Assembly: GCF_000406945.1 (NCBI RefSeq)
Contig: NZ_KE136354.1
Span: 1,084,101-1,148,100, forward strand
Source of the DNA: Enterococcus dispar ATCC 51266
GTDB taxonomy: Bacteria; Bacillota; Bacilli; Lactobacillales; Enterococcaceae
Direction: 5' to 3'
Length of the DNA: 64,000 bases
Position numbers and translations under genes: made by a program. The notes below the pieces were generated by a model that searched no databases, had not been told where the DNA came from, and saw only the letters and a program-made list of their open reading frames with translations. Position 1 is the stretch's first letter; each line of letters begins with the position of its first letter. Of the stretch, positions 28,281-36,099 are shown piece by piece.

Positions 28281-28557
28281 AATATTCCTCTTCTCTCTTA
28301 TACTCCACTTCAGAATAACGGATATAGCTTAAGTGAAACTAAAACAAAAGGTTGGATCTTACTAGACGAACTCAAAAAACTTTTTTAATTCTTAAAATAA
28401 AGCGGACTGAGTCAATTTTAATACTATTTTTTTATAAGAAAGGTTGAACCAACTCGTTTAACTCTTATTATTGTAGGTTTTTTAGACAACCAAATCTCAA
28501 TATCCTTATATACCAACTTTATTTTGTGTAAAAAAGATATAGTCCCTTGAGCTTCAA
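28281..28557. other. Intergenic region before attL
   Basis: AT-rich, with no open frame that carries a ribosome site. It should hold the promoter of the peptidase gene. It is chromosomal, as it lies outside the att repeat. Confidence 0.4.
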
Positions 28558-28560
28558 AAC

Positions 28561-28593
28561 AAAAAACCGTCAGAGCTCTAGAGCCCCAACGGT
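28561..28593 (-). terminator. Original HU terminator, now beyond attL
   Basis: ACCGT at 28566-28570 pairs with ACGGT at 28589-28593 with GAGCTC-type inner pairs, and TTTTTT follows on the minus strand. It starts 12 bases left of the att core, where the terminator of hup would lie in the uninfected chromosome. Confidence 0.75.
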
Positions 28594-28605
28594 CTTTTCA
28601 CTGCA

Positions 28606-28624
28606 ATTATTTCACAGCATCTTT
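28606..28624. repeat. attL core of the prophage
   Basis: ATTATTTCACAGCATCTTT is identical to 62447-62465. It corresponds to the last five codons and stop of the HU gene. Sequence diverges directly on both sides. Confidence 0.9.
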
Positions 28625-28738
28625 TAAATTAACCAACTCGAAGCGTTCCGCTTTGGTATGGAAGCGGATAAAAACAGGACTAATTGAGCGATATATAATA
28701 GTAGGTAGTCCACATAAATCTGGACTATTTCGGACATA

Positions 28739-28757
28739 TTGCCCCTTTATTGCCCCC
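28739..28757. repeat. Direct repeats TTGCCCC, likely integrase arm sites (left)
   Basis: TTGCCCCTTTATTGCCCCC holds two copies of TTGCCCC ten bases apart. The right end has TTGCCCCTTTTTTGCCCC at 62364-62381. Being paired near both att cores, they are good candidates for arm-type binding sites of the integrase. Confidence 0.55.
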
Positions 28758-28835
28758 TAACTTTATATTCTGTTCGCTTTACAAAACAAACGTATGTTCG
28801 TATAATAAAAGCATCAAAAACTTGGAAGTGATTTT

Positions 28836-29198
28836 ATGCGTATCCCACCACCTTATCAAGATCGCAAATTATTAAAGTGGAATGGTTTCTTTTTATCTGA
28901 ACATACTAAACAGCTATCCGAAGAAAAAACAGAAGCAAATTTTATTGTTCCGGAAAAAGAGCTAATGACGTCCGATGAAATAGATCGCACACTATATGAA
29001 GCTCGATTAAAAGATCGCAGTATTGCAATTCAAAAAGAAGAAATGAACGAAGAAGGACAATATCAGAGAGATATTGTTGGAAAAGTGCAAGGATATGACG
29101 AATTGGGAATATACATTGATGATCAGAAAATTGATTACGATGAAATCCGCAACGTAGAATTCGTGAGTGTCGCTAAGTGGTCTGCATTGGAGGAATGA
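28836..29198 (+). CDS. YolD-like domain protein
   Basis: 120 residues with the YolD pattern (LLKWNGFFLSEHTKQL near residue 12 and a C-terminal beta region DIVGKVQGYDELGIYIDD). YolD proteins often sit beside error-prone polymerase genes, but none is here. It lies inside the prophage, transcribed away from attL, and the next gene overlaps its end only if an upstream start is used. Confidence 0.78.
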   Translation: MRIPPPYQDRKLLKWNGFFLSEHTKQLSEEKTEANFIVPEKELMTSDEIDRTLYEARLKDRSIAIQKEEMNEEGQYQRDIVGKVQGYDELGIYIDDQKIDYDEIRNVEFVSVAKWSALEE

Positions 29199-29200
29199 TG

Positions 29201-29455
29201 ATGATTCATTTAAACGGAACTGTTAAACATGTTAAGATTTTGAAGTCTAATGAGCGTCCCCTAGTATTTTTCAAATTAGATGATACAAATTGTCTCATTG
29301 CTTCTCATTCGCTAAACTTTTTAGCTGACGCAGCAGAAGGAACTAAGATAGCCGTCGCTGGTGAATATAATAGTAGAAAACAATTCATTGTGAAGAAATA
29401 TGCAGTGGTAGGCATGACGAAGATTATGATGGAGTTTGAAATGATGAGAATATAA
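29201..29455 (+). CDS. Small OB-fold-like protein next to YolD
   Basis: 84 residues. ATG 29201 is preferred of three consecutive ATGs since GGAGG is then seven bases away. The pattern of strands (HLNGTVKHVKILKSNERPLV, FIVKKYAVVGM) suggests a small OB-like barrel. I do not recognise the family. It is probably co-transcribed with the YolD-like gene. Confidence 0.65.
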   Translation: MIHLNGTVKHVKILKSNERPLVFFKLDDTNCLIASHSLNFLADAAEGTKIAVAGEYNSRKQFIVKKYAVVGMTKIMMEFEMMRI

Positions 29456-29458
29456 ATA

Positions 29459-29486
29459 CCCACTCTCTAGTAGGATAAAGAGTGGG
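29459..29486 (+). terminator. Hairpin after the YolD-like pair
   Basis: CCCACTCT at 29459-29466 is complementary to AGAGTGGG at 29479-29486. There is no T run, so termination would be weak. A related CGAGAGTGG motif follows at 29498. Confidence 0.45.
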
Positions 29487-29551
29487 CAAAAGAAAGCGAG
29501 AGTGGACTACTCTCTAATTAGTAGTTTATCATTTTTAGGTTTCAACGCAAT

Positions 29552-29619
29552 AAAAAAACAGGCACCTATCGCCAGGGTGCCTGCCCTCCCTAAAAGGGAG
29601 TAGAAATGGATAGTTTCTG
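29552..29619 (-). ncRNA. Candidate small RNA, about 68 nt
   Basis: A promoter on the minus strand (TTGTTG, 17 bases, extended TGC-TAAACT at 29626-29634) is followed within 70 bases by a terminator: CAGGCACC paired with GGTGCCTG (29559-29583) and seven T. A second stem, CTCCC/GGGAG, precedes it. No open frame fits. Size and shape recall the antitoxin RNA of Fst-type systems, but no toxin frame is visible nearby. Confidence 0.55.
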
Positions 29620-29673
29620 AATGTCAGTTTAGCATAAAACGGTTTCAGCAACAAGAATTATACTATTTTAACA

Positions 29674-29732
29674 CAAAAAGAGCTCCCGATTACTCGAATG
29701 CTCCTTGCAGAAAATAAAGATTTTCTTGGATT
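29674..29732 (-). ncRNA. Candidate small RNA, about 59 nt
   Basis: A minus-strand promoter (TTGCAC 29767-29762, 17 bases, TATAAT 29744-29739) has the palindrome TGTAACGCTTACA in its spacer. The predicted RNA has a first stem AGAAAAT/ATTTTCT and a terminator-like GAGC/GCTC stem followed by TTTTTG. It contains no start codon. Confidence 0.45.
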
Positions 29733-29747
29733 GGTTTTATTATACAA

Positions 29748-29760
29748 TGTAACGCTTACA
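29748..29760. promoter_or_regulatory. Palindromic operator inside a promoter spacer
   Basis: TGTAACGCTTACA is an inverted repeat with a three-base centre, placed exactly between the -35 and -10 of the promoter above. A repressor bound here would block it; the protein is unknown. Confidence 0.45.
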
Positions 29761-29770
29761 TGTGCAATAG

Positions 29771-29806
29771 AAAAGATCTTAGCGTAGGTAGGCTAAGATC
29801 TTTTTT
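29771..29806. terminator. Terminator of the coiled-coil protein gene
   Basis: AAAAGATCTTAGC and GCTAAGATCTTTT form a perfect 13-bp stem with an eight-base loop, with T runs on both sides. It lies three bases after the stop at 29810. Confidence 0.9.
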
Positions 29807-29809
29807 AAT

Positions 29810-30496
29810 TTATTTATGTTGGTCGACTAATTGTTGGGACTTGTTCGCTATGTCTTTTACATCTTGGTTAGCTTTGTTTAATTTATCAATATACGCTTTT
29901 AAATCAGAATTTTCTTTAGTTGCATTTGCTAACTGCTGTTTAGTAGAATCGAGCTCTGCTTGTAAAGAATTCTTTTCACTGTTTAATGTGTTGATTTGGT
30001 TATTTAGTGAATTAATGGTATTTCGCAGATCATTCGCTTGATTTAATGCTTCTTGCAGTTTAGAATTCCATTCTTGATTTTTCTGATTGATCTCTTGATT
30101 TTTTTGATCAATTTCTTTCAATTTGTCCGCAATTTCTTGCTGTTTAGATTGTAACTCTCCATTTTTACTATTTAATTGAGATTCTAAACTAGTTTTTTCT
30201 CCAGCTAGTTGATTATTTTCATTTTTTAAATTCTCTAACTGTTGCCGATAACCGTCAATATCTTTTTGAAACTGATTTAATTGGTTCTGTGTACTAGTTG
30301 ATTCATTGGATAATTGTGCGATTTTCTGTTCCTTGACTGATAGTGAGTTACTCAACTTGTCTAAGTTACTATTGATGGTAGAAATATTATCTTCCCCACC
30401 CCATTTTAAAATGCTATCTGCATAATTTTTACCAGCTAAACCAAAAAATGTTAGTACAACGATGAGTGTTCCGATTACATATTTTTTCTTTTTCAT
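29810..30496 (-). CDS. Exported coiled-coil protein, likely lysogeny-expressed
   Basis: 228 residues. Residues 5-25 form a hydrophobic export or anchor segment (YVIGTLIVVLTFFGLAG); the rest is almost entirely heptad coiled coil rich in Gln, Asn and Lys (for example QNQLNQFQKDIDGYRQQLEN). It sits between the lysis genes and attL on its own terminator, the usual place for lysogenic conversion genes. The function is unknown; it would lie outside the membrane. Confidence 0.78.
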   Translation of the reverse strand: MKKKKYVIGTLIVVLTFFGLAGKNYADSILKWGGEDNISTINSNLDKLSNSLSVKEQKIAQLSNESTSTQNQLNQFQKDIDGYRQQLENLKNENNQLAGEKTSLESQLNSKNGELQSKQQEIADKLKEIDQKNQEINQKNQEWNSKLQEALNQANDLRNTINSLNNQINTLNSEKNSLQAELDSTKQQLANATKENSDLKAYIDKLNKANQDVKDIANKSQQLVDQHK

Positions 30497-30689
30497 TATT
30501 CCATTTTCTCCTTACATATATAAAAGCGACATAGCAACTCTTATATAATAGAGTTTTATCTATTATTTTTCAATATCGTTGTTTATTTATAATTAAATTT
30601 TAATGTATACTTACATATTATAAAAAAGTTGTGTTTAAAAAATCAGTAACCGATACCATAAAAAATACTATGCAAGTGTGAGCACGTGA

Positions 30690-30840
30690 CCAAAAAAGAC
30701 CTTAGCTTTCGCTAGGGTCTTTAAATTCTATATCAATGAAGTAGACAACTTTGAGGCGACTACCACACAGGCAGCTTACTGATTATATATTATTCGCATA
30801 ATATAATTTCGCGCTATTCAAAGAATTACAATCTAACTTC
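30690..30840 (-). ncRNA. Candidate small RNA with own promoter and terminator, about 150 nt
   Basis: Just after the DUF3800 gene the minus strand has TTGCTT, 17 bases and an extended -10 TGC-TATGAT (30875-30847). The transcript would end at a 12-bp stem (AAAGACCTTAGC/GCTAGGGTCTTT, 30697-30724 region) with six T. It contains only a seven-codon frame. The sequence around 30740-30770 can fold into a GTAG/CTAC stem. Confidence 0.5.
30697..30724. terminator. Bidirectional terminator between coiled-coil and DUF3800 genes
   Basis: AAAGACCTTAGC and GCTAGGGTCTTT pair over 12 bases around a TTTC loop; T runs flank both sides. Confidence 0.8.
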
Positions 30841-30889
30841 AAATAAATCATAGCATAGAAATAAACTACAAGCAATAAAAACGCAAAAA

Positions 30890-31585
30890 TTATTTGCAAA
30901 TATCGATGTTACAATATTTTCGAGGGAAATAATGCGGGCAGCCTATATTACAAATTTCAAGCAATCTTCTGTTTCTTACATCAGTGTTGCTTCCTTGAGC
31001 GTGATTCCTTGCTATCCTAAATACTGTATTAGCAAATAAATCTACAACTTGAATTAAATCCTTTGATTTAGAATCTTTGTAAGTTGTTTTTAGTTCACTG
31101 ACTGTTGAGGTTTCAATCATAAATTTTATTCGTAAATAATCTTCTAAACTATTTAATGATTCAATAGATGTATTTCTATCATCTAACATGACATTTAAAA
31201 TATTTTTTGACGAACTGGTAGAAATTCTATGAATATTGGCTAGTGTCAGATAGGTAAAATAGTTAAAAGCTAATGCTGTGTTTGATCTCAAGTTGTCAAT
31301 AATATTAAAATTATCAATTATTTTAAAATGAAACTTAACATCAGTTTTTTCAGCTAAACTTTCGAAAATAGATTTTTTCATCCCATAAGGCATTTCTGAT
31401 CCTTTTATTTCATCTTTTATATCAAAATCAATGTTGTTATTCCTAATGTACTTTGCTTTAGCTTTTCTAAATTGGCGAATAACATTATATGGTTCGTCTG
31501 TTTCCAGAAATGCTATCACAAAAAAACGCGTACCTAGCGATTTACTCTTGGTTATACATCCAGACTCATCTGCAAAAATCCTCAT
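30890..31585 (-). CDS. DUF3800 family protein (RNase H-like fold predicted)
   Basis: 231 residues. The DUF3800 signature is clear: FADESG at residues 4-9, a central Asp pair MLDDR at 133-137 and LIQVVDLF at 177-184, the acidic positions expected for a metal-dependent nuclease-like site. The family is common in prophages and defence-rich loci, and its biochemical role is not settled. Located between endolysin and the accessory group, on the same strand; an antiphage role is only a guess. Confidence 0.8.
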   Translation of the reverse strand: MRIFADESGCITKSKSLGTRFFVIAFLETDEPYNVIRQFRKAKAKYIRNNNIDFDIKDEIKGSEMPYGMKKSIFESLAEKTDVKFHFKIIDNFNIIDNLRSNTALAFNYFTYLTLANIHRISTSSSKNILNVMLDDRNTSIESLNSLEDYLRIKFMIETSTVSELKTTYKDSKSKDLIQVVDLFANTVFRIARNHAQGSNTDVRNRRLLEICNIGCPHYFPRKYCNIDICK

Positions 31586-31703
31586 CTTTATCTCCTAAAA
31601 CTGCTTTTGAAATTATTTTACATCCCTCTTTATAATTTTTCAATGTAATTATAGTAAAACCAAATATAAAACAAATACACTTGAAAATTTAATCGCAGAA
31701 CGT

Positions 31704-31740
31704 AAAAAAGCCCTCCTACTCAGCGAGTAAGAGGGTCTTT
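31704..31740 (-). terminator. Terminator of the late (lysis) transcript
   Basis: AAGCCCTCCTACTC and GAGTAAGAGGGTCTT pair with two wobble or mismatch positions, followed by TTTTTT on the minus strand. It is directly after the endolysin stop. Confidence 0.85.
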
Positions 31741-31742
31741 GA

Positions 31743-32771
31743 TTACTTAAATGTTCCCCACGCAGCCTTTCCGACAGGTCGAACTGGAATATAACGTTTG
31801 TCCTTTGTGTAAATCCATGTGTAACCTTCTGAGACCTTCCAGCCAAGGTACGCCACTTTTTCATGCGCTTTTAGTGCTTTGCCTGTTGTTCCTTTCAGAG
31901 ATGGTTTATTCGTTCGTGTCGTGATTTGGGTGTCACCATTGACAAATGTTGCAACCTCCTTCGTAAAACCTGCAGGCAATTTAACAGTAGCCGCCCCGCC
32001 GGTCACTCGTTTCACCAATTGCAAATCATTCGGATGAGCCCAGCCCCAATCTTCGACTAAGTATTTTTTGCTGTTGCCAGCAATCCGCTTGATACGCCCT
32101 TGCTTACCACGCTTAGTGGTTGAGCGGCCAGCGCCAGTAGAATCGCGATATAGTGCATCATAAACTTTGACAGTATCTCCAACCTTACCATCATTAAGTG
32201 GTTTAGGATTCTTAGCCAAGCCAGAACCTGTTGAGGAACTTCCACTTGAACTGCCTAATCCGTTCTCAACATCTTTCTTAAATTGCGCACGACTAATTCC
32301 CCACTTAGCTAAATACGGATATGGGTCAACGTGATCGCTACCATTATTAGGTTGATGTTTTGTGCAATAATCATGACTCAAAATGCCCACGTTCCCCGCA
32401 TCAACTTTTAACGGAATATTTGCTTCTTTTGCTAATTGTCGAAGTAGTTCTACATATAGATTGTAGTCTTTTGTGAATTCTGCTTTTGTTTTGTGACTCT
32501 CAATCAACTCCACTTGCGCATATCCCCAAGCATTCCAACCACCACCGACATCATAAGCACCACGATTAACTGACGCAGTTTGAATAATACGACCATTCCC
32601 GACTACGTGACTAAAAAATCCACTTTCAATTGGGCGTCTCATGTGATAGTCTGCTTCATTTTGAGCTGTCGAGCTAGGATTACCAGTTGAATGAGCATGA
32701 ACTTGTCCATACGGTTTAATTCCAACCTGTGGAAGTCCTTGGCGAATTTGTTTTTCAATTTTTAACGCCAT
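31743..32771 (-). CDS. Endolysin, N-acetylmuramoyl-L-alanine amidase with cell-wall-binding tail
   Basis: 342 residues. Residues 15-155 are an Amidase_2-type domain: zinc histidines are likely in [15 protein letters not shown] and [10 protein letters not shown] Ser/Gly linker ([11 protein letters not shown]) follows, then SH3-like binding repeats ([39 protein letters not shown]). ATG 32771 follows GGAGGG and overlaps no longer start. It has no signal peptide, so release needs the holin upstream. Confidence 0.9.
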   Translation of the reverse strand: MALKIEKQIRQGLPQVGIKPYGQVHAHSTGNPSSTAQNEADYHMRRPIESGFFSHVVGNGRIIQTASVNRGAYDVGGGWNAWGYAQVELIESHKTKAEFTKDYNLYVELLRQLAKEANIPLKVDAGNVGILSHDYCTKHQPNNGSDHVDPYPYLAKWGISRAQFKKDVENGLGSSSGSSSTGSGLAKNPKPLNDGKVGDTVKVYDALYRDSTGAGRSTTKRGKQGRIKRIAGNSKKYLVEDWGWAHPNDLQLVKRVTGGAATVKLPAGFTKEVATFVNGDTQITTRTNKPSLKGTTGKALKAHEKVAYLGWKVSEGYTWIYTKDKRYIPVRPVGKAAWGTFK

Positions 32772-32772
32772 C

Positions 32773-32988
32773 TTATTTTCCCTCCTTATTATATTGGTAA
32801 CTAGACACTCCAAGAATCATTCCTAAAAAGGCCGTAAAAGCAGTCCAAATAGTCAGCACATCTTCTGTGAAGGGCCAATTTAACGTTTTTCCAATCACTG
32901 CAAATAACGTTCCTAAGCCGGGCATAACTAGTCCAACAGCCCATTTAATTACTGCATATTGTTCATCAGTTAGTTTAAATTTTGGCAT
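32773..32988 (-). CDS. Phage holin (phi LC3 type)
   Basis: 71 residues with two membrane segments ([17 protein letters not shown] and [18 protein letters not shown]) and a charged C-terminus. It ends one base before the endolysin start, the usual lysis pair. It should form the membrane lesion that releases the amidase. Confidence 0.88.
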   Translation of the reverse strand: MPKFKLTDEQYAVIKWAVGLVMPGLGTLFAVIGKTLNWPFTEDVLTIWTAFTAFLGMILGVSSYQYNKEGK

Positions 32989-32990
32989 TC

Positions 32991-33284
32991 TTATTTCTCT
33001 CCTTTATTAAAAAGCGTTTTAATTTGTGCGCTGTGTTCTACTAATTTTTCACTGTGATTATCTAACCTTCTATCATGAGCTTTTAGTTCATCGTGGATAG
33101 ATTGCCGATCACTTTTAGACGATTCTAAATCCTTATTAATCAAATCCAAGTTATGACTAATCTTTGTTAAATTCTCTGTAATTTTTGTAAAGCTACTCAT
33201 TACCGGTCTGATTACTAAAAGAATTAGAGCTAAAATGGAAGAAATCCATCCCGCCCACGTTGCTAATTCACCTACATTTACCAT
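32991..33284 (-). CDS. XhlA-like membrane protein of the lysis module
   Basis: 97 residues: one membrane segment at 15-30 (ISSILALILLVIRPVM) and a long coiled coil (residues 35-90). Such proteins lie before holins in many Gram-positive phages and may assist lysis. Ends two bases before the holin gene. Confidence 0.72.
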   Translation of the reverse strand: MVNVGELATWAGWISSILALILLVIRPVMSSFTKITENLTKISHNLDLINKDLESSKSDRQSIHDELKAHDRRLDNHSEKLVEHSAQIKTLFNKGEK

Positions 33285-33310
33285 TTACATTCCCTCTTTG
33301 CTTCAAAATA

Positions 33311-33345
33311 AAAAGACTAGCAGCAATTAAGCTGCGTAGTCTTTT
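33311..33345 (-). terminator. Hairpin terminator between tail and lysis genes
   Basis: AAAAGACTA pairs with TAGTCTTTT, with CAGC/GCTG inside, and TTTTATTTT follows on the minus strand. It may limit read-through from tail genes into the lysis genes. Confidence 0.7.
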
Positions 33346-33356
33346 CCAGTAATTTA

Positions 33357-34160
33357 TTACAAAATAATAACTTTACGTAACGCCCACTGATTTTTATCAT
33401 AATTAGCATTCATGTTATTCGCATCGCCACTCACTCGATTTTCAAACACTTTAAAAATCTTATTTGTAGTTTTTGAAGAGTCAGGCATAGCAGCGTAATA
33501 TGTTTTACCGTTGTACATTGAAATCATTTCTTTAGGTATAAACGTAGGAGAATACCCATAGTCCATAGGCCCTGTTCCCGGTGTATATCTACTCCAAACA
33601 AGTAAAAGTCCACGATTCATTTTATTAATATCAAACGAATATGAATGTGTGTCCAAAAAATACGTAGCACCATCGAAAACTAATACACCACCATTTACAT
33701 CTGAATAAGAATATATATCTTTTGTGACTGATACTGTTGTACCGTTTGCAACATATTTAGCTAATGGGAATGTATATACTTGCCCATCACCAAACAAGTC
33801 TTGTTGAGTAAGCTCTGAAACTAATTCAAGTCGAACTTGATTGTTAATAACTTCATAATCAGGATTGCCTGGAGTACCCGTTGCTTTATTTACTTCTGTT
33901 AAATCAATAGTCAGACAAACAAAACCTTCTGTATTTGCCATCGCTGTCAAAGCTTCACGTTCGGTAACTTCGATATGTCTCCCACAAACAATAGCACTTC
34001 CAGTATCGATATAGATATTTAAACCTGAAGAAGTAACATTCATTTGATTACGATATTTTTTGACAACGTAGTTTCGTTTTAAGTTTAGTGCATTGTAAAG
34101 ACCCGAATCTGCTTCAGGCGTTACCTTCATTTTGTCGAATTGATATCCTTGTATCGTCAT
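33357..34160 (-). CDS. Phage tail tip / receptor-binding-associated protein
   Basis: 267 residues. The N-terminal half resembles baseplate or tail-fibre connectors that contact Tal (MTIQGYQFDKMKVTPEADSG; then NIYIDTGSAIVCGRHIEV). I do not recognise the C-terminal half. Gene position directly after Tal favours a host-binding component. Confidence 0.65.
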   Translation of the reverse strand: MTIQGYQFDKMKVTPEADSGLYNALNLKRNYVVKKYRNQMNVTSSGLNIYIDTGSAIVCGRHIEVTEREALTAMANTEGFVCLTIDLTEVNKATGTPGNPDYEVINNQVRLELVSELTQQDLFGDGQVYTFPLAKYVANGTTVSVTKDIYSYSDVNGGVLVFDGATYFLDTHSYSFDINKMNRGLLLVWSRYTPGTGPMDYGYSPTFIPKEMISMYNGKTYYAAMPDSSKTTNKIFKVFENRVSGDANNMNANYDKNQWALRKVIIL

Positions 34161-34171
34161 TTTCCACTCTC

Positions 34172-35212
34172 CTATTCCAAAACTTCTGATAATCGACTTC
34201 TAATATGCCCAAACTTTAAGCCCACAAATTCACTGTTGCTAGTGATCTGATAGCCAGTTAGAACCGATTGAAACAGTTTTTCATTGTAGTAAATATTGGC
34301 CAAAGTCCCGATTCGCAAATTCTCGAAACTAATAATTTCCGAATTGTCTTTGATATCAAAACTAATTTCATGGCTATAGTAATTCCCTTTTAGCTCACTA
34401 TTTGCCACATCACTGTAGCTCGGTGCGTCTGTTGCGGTAGTGTCATAGATATACACCTTCGTTTTTGTTGGTTTAAAAATAGATGCATCATTGGCATTTT
34501 GAGTGACTTCATTTTGCGTCGTCAAATAGTAAGTTGCGAGAATGTTCGGACCTTCCGAGTTGTTCGTATTTTTATTGACGATCAAAAGCATATTTTCGGT
34601 ATTTTTACCGACTTCTGTTGTGGACACTTCCCAATTTACAAAGTCATATACGTTATTTTTAAGTTGGATAGTATCAGTGACATTTTCAAGATATGTTTTA
34701 ATACGTCCATTCTCAAATCTATCAAATTCCCAAATGATGTTGTACTTTTTAAAAGCATTGATGGCATATTTGACGAGGCTTGTCGGCGTCGGCGGTTCAG
34801 ATGGTTGATAGATATGGCTTGTATTCGTGCGGATCTCTACATCTAAAATACCGATTGTTTTCGTAGTATCTTGCAGCAGATAGCGATTGATCAGATTGTA
34901 GAAATGCGATTCGAAGCTATTCCCACTGATTCGTGTTGCTGGAAATTCAAAATTGACGAGGTTGTAAATATCTGTTGCCACGATTTTGCTGTCCTCATAG
35001 CTATCAATCACACCAAAAAAGACGTTCTTATCTCCGCCTGAAAACTTTGCAAAGATAAAATCGCCTTTTTCAAATTGGACTGTACTAGCCAATGTAAATT
35101 CACTTTTTTCTTGAGTGATATAATCCCGATTGATATCGTATTTTTCAACGATCGTCGGCTCTTGTGTGATTTCGCCTTTTCGGTTGATAAACCAAACATT
35201 TAGCTGTTTCAT
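34172..35212 (-). CDS. Phage tail-associated protein (Tal / gp37-like)
   Basis: 347 residues. ATG 35212 overlaps the Dit stop as TGATG, and GGTGA lies seven bases before it; a GTG at 35227 has no room for a ribosome site. The N-terminal part has the baseplate hub pattern (LNVWFINRKGEITQEPTIVE, FGVIDSYEDSKIVATDIYNL). No peptidoglycan hydrolase domain is visible, so this is a short Tal. Confidence 0.75.
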   Translation of the reverse strand: MKQLNVWFINRKGEITQEPTIVEKYDINRDYITQEKSEFTLASTVQFEKGDFIFAKFSGGDKNVFFGVIDSYEDSKIVATDIYNLVNFEFPATRISGNSFESHFYNLINRYLLQDTTKTIGILDVEIRTNTSHIYQPSEPPTPTSLVKYAINAFKKYNIIWEFDRFENGRIKTYLENVTDTIQLKNNVYDFVNWEVSTTEVGKNTENMLLIVNKNTNNSEGPNILATYYLTTQNEVTQNANDASIFKPTKTKVYIYDTTATDAPSYSDVANSELKGNYYSHEISFDIKDNSEIISFENLRIGTLANIYYNEKLFQSVLTGYQITSNSEFVGLKFGHIRSRLSEVLE

Positions 35213-36099
35213 CAAACTGTCACCCACTCCTCTCTATACCTAAACTCGACTTTATCTACATTATGAAAAATCAAACGTGACTGCCCTTCCGGAATCGTGA
35301 CGAAGTTGCTACGCGCGAGATCCTGTTGCTGATAGACATTTGACACTGTGCCATCTGGTGATATCAGACGCGCTCGCTGTTCGTTAGCCACACTTGAAAC
35401 TACCAACCGATAGCCTTCCGCAATCGTCAGATTAAAGCCATCTGACTGATCCACGGTTGATCCCAGCAAGACTTCCCAATAGGGATTCGTGCACGGTCCG
35501 TATATCGTAATCTCAATCGGCGAACCCACACTGGCACCAATGTAGACTGATTCGTTTTTGAGCGTAAACACACCATTTTTTCCGTTGTAATCAGATTCAT
35601 AAACGTAAGGATAGACATAGTAATGCTCGCTTTCGCCATTATCAAGATAGATTTTTCCATCGCCAGCTGTGTCAGGTGTTGGCTCGTACTCATTCGGAAC
35701 CCACCTGTAAAACGGCGTTGTAAAATCCAAAACAAAGCTTTCCTGCAAGACAAAATACTCGTTTAGCTCTGATTTAGTGATTTCACTCAGAATACAGTCA
35801 CGATAGAAAGCACCCGCAGTCGTTTCGTAATACAAACGGTATGGCGGTTTATTTAAAAACTTAATAAATTCGTTGTACCGCAGATAAGGATCCCCGCCGT
35901 CTGCGCCAAACAGGACTTGCAAGCCGAATTGATTGCCGTTCAAGGCTTTTCCGCCTGATAAAAAGTTGGCATTTGATCCATACAAGTCATTGTCAAAAGA
36001 AACACCTAGACCCTCCGGACTGATTCCGAAAAAGTCTAGGTTGTTTAGGAAGTCGATCATGTCGTTTTTTGAGTTATAAAGCCGAATTTGACGTATCAC
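35212..36099 (-). CDS. Distal tail protein (Dit)
   Basis: 295 residues. The start overlaps the tape measure stop (ATGA). The N-terminal belt domain (LGVSFDNDLYGSNANFLSGG) and the galectin-like C-terminal half are as in siphovirus Dit proteins, which join the tail tube to the baseplate hub. Order tape measure-Dit-Tal is standard. Confidence 0.82.
   Translation of the reverse strand: MIRQIRLYNSKNDMIDFLNNLDFFGISPEGLGVSFDNDLYGSNANFLSGGKALNGNQFGLQVLFGADGGDPYLRYNEFIKFLNKPPYRLYYETTAGAFYRDCILSEITKSELNEYFVLQESFVLDFTTPFYRWVPNEYEPTPDTAGDGKIYLDNGESEHYYVYPYVYESDYNGKNGVFTLKNESVYIGASVGSPIEITIYGPCTNPYWEVLLGSTVDQSDGFNLTIAEGYRLVVSSVANEQRARLISPDGTVSNVYQQQDLARSNFVTIPEGQSRLIFHNVDKVEFRYREEWVTV

Noticed and set aside
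29559-29583. Complete Fst-type toxin-antitoxin locus
   Set aside because: The antitoxin-like RNA and terminator are there, but no small membrane-toxin frame exists on either strand within 150 bases.
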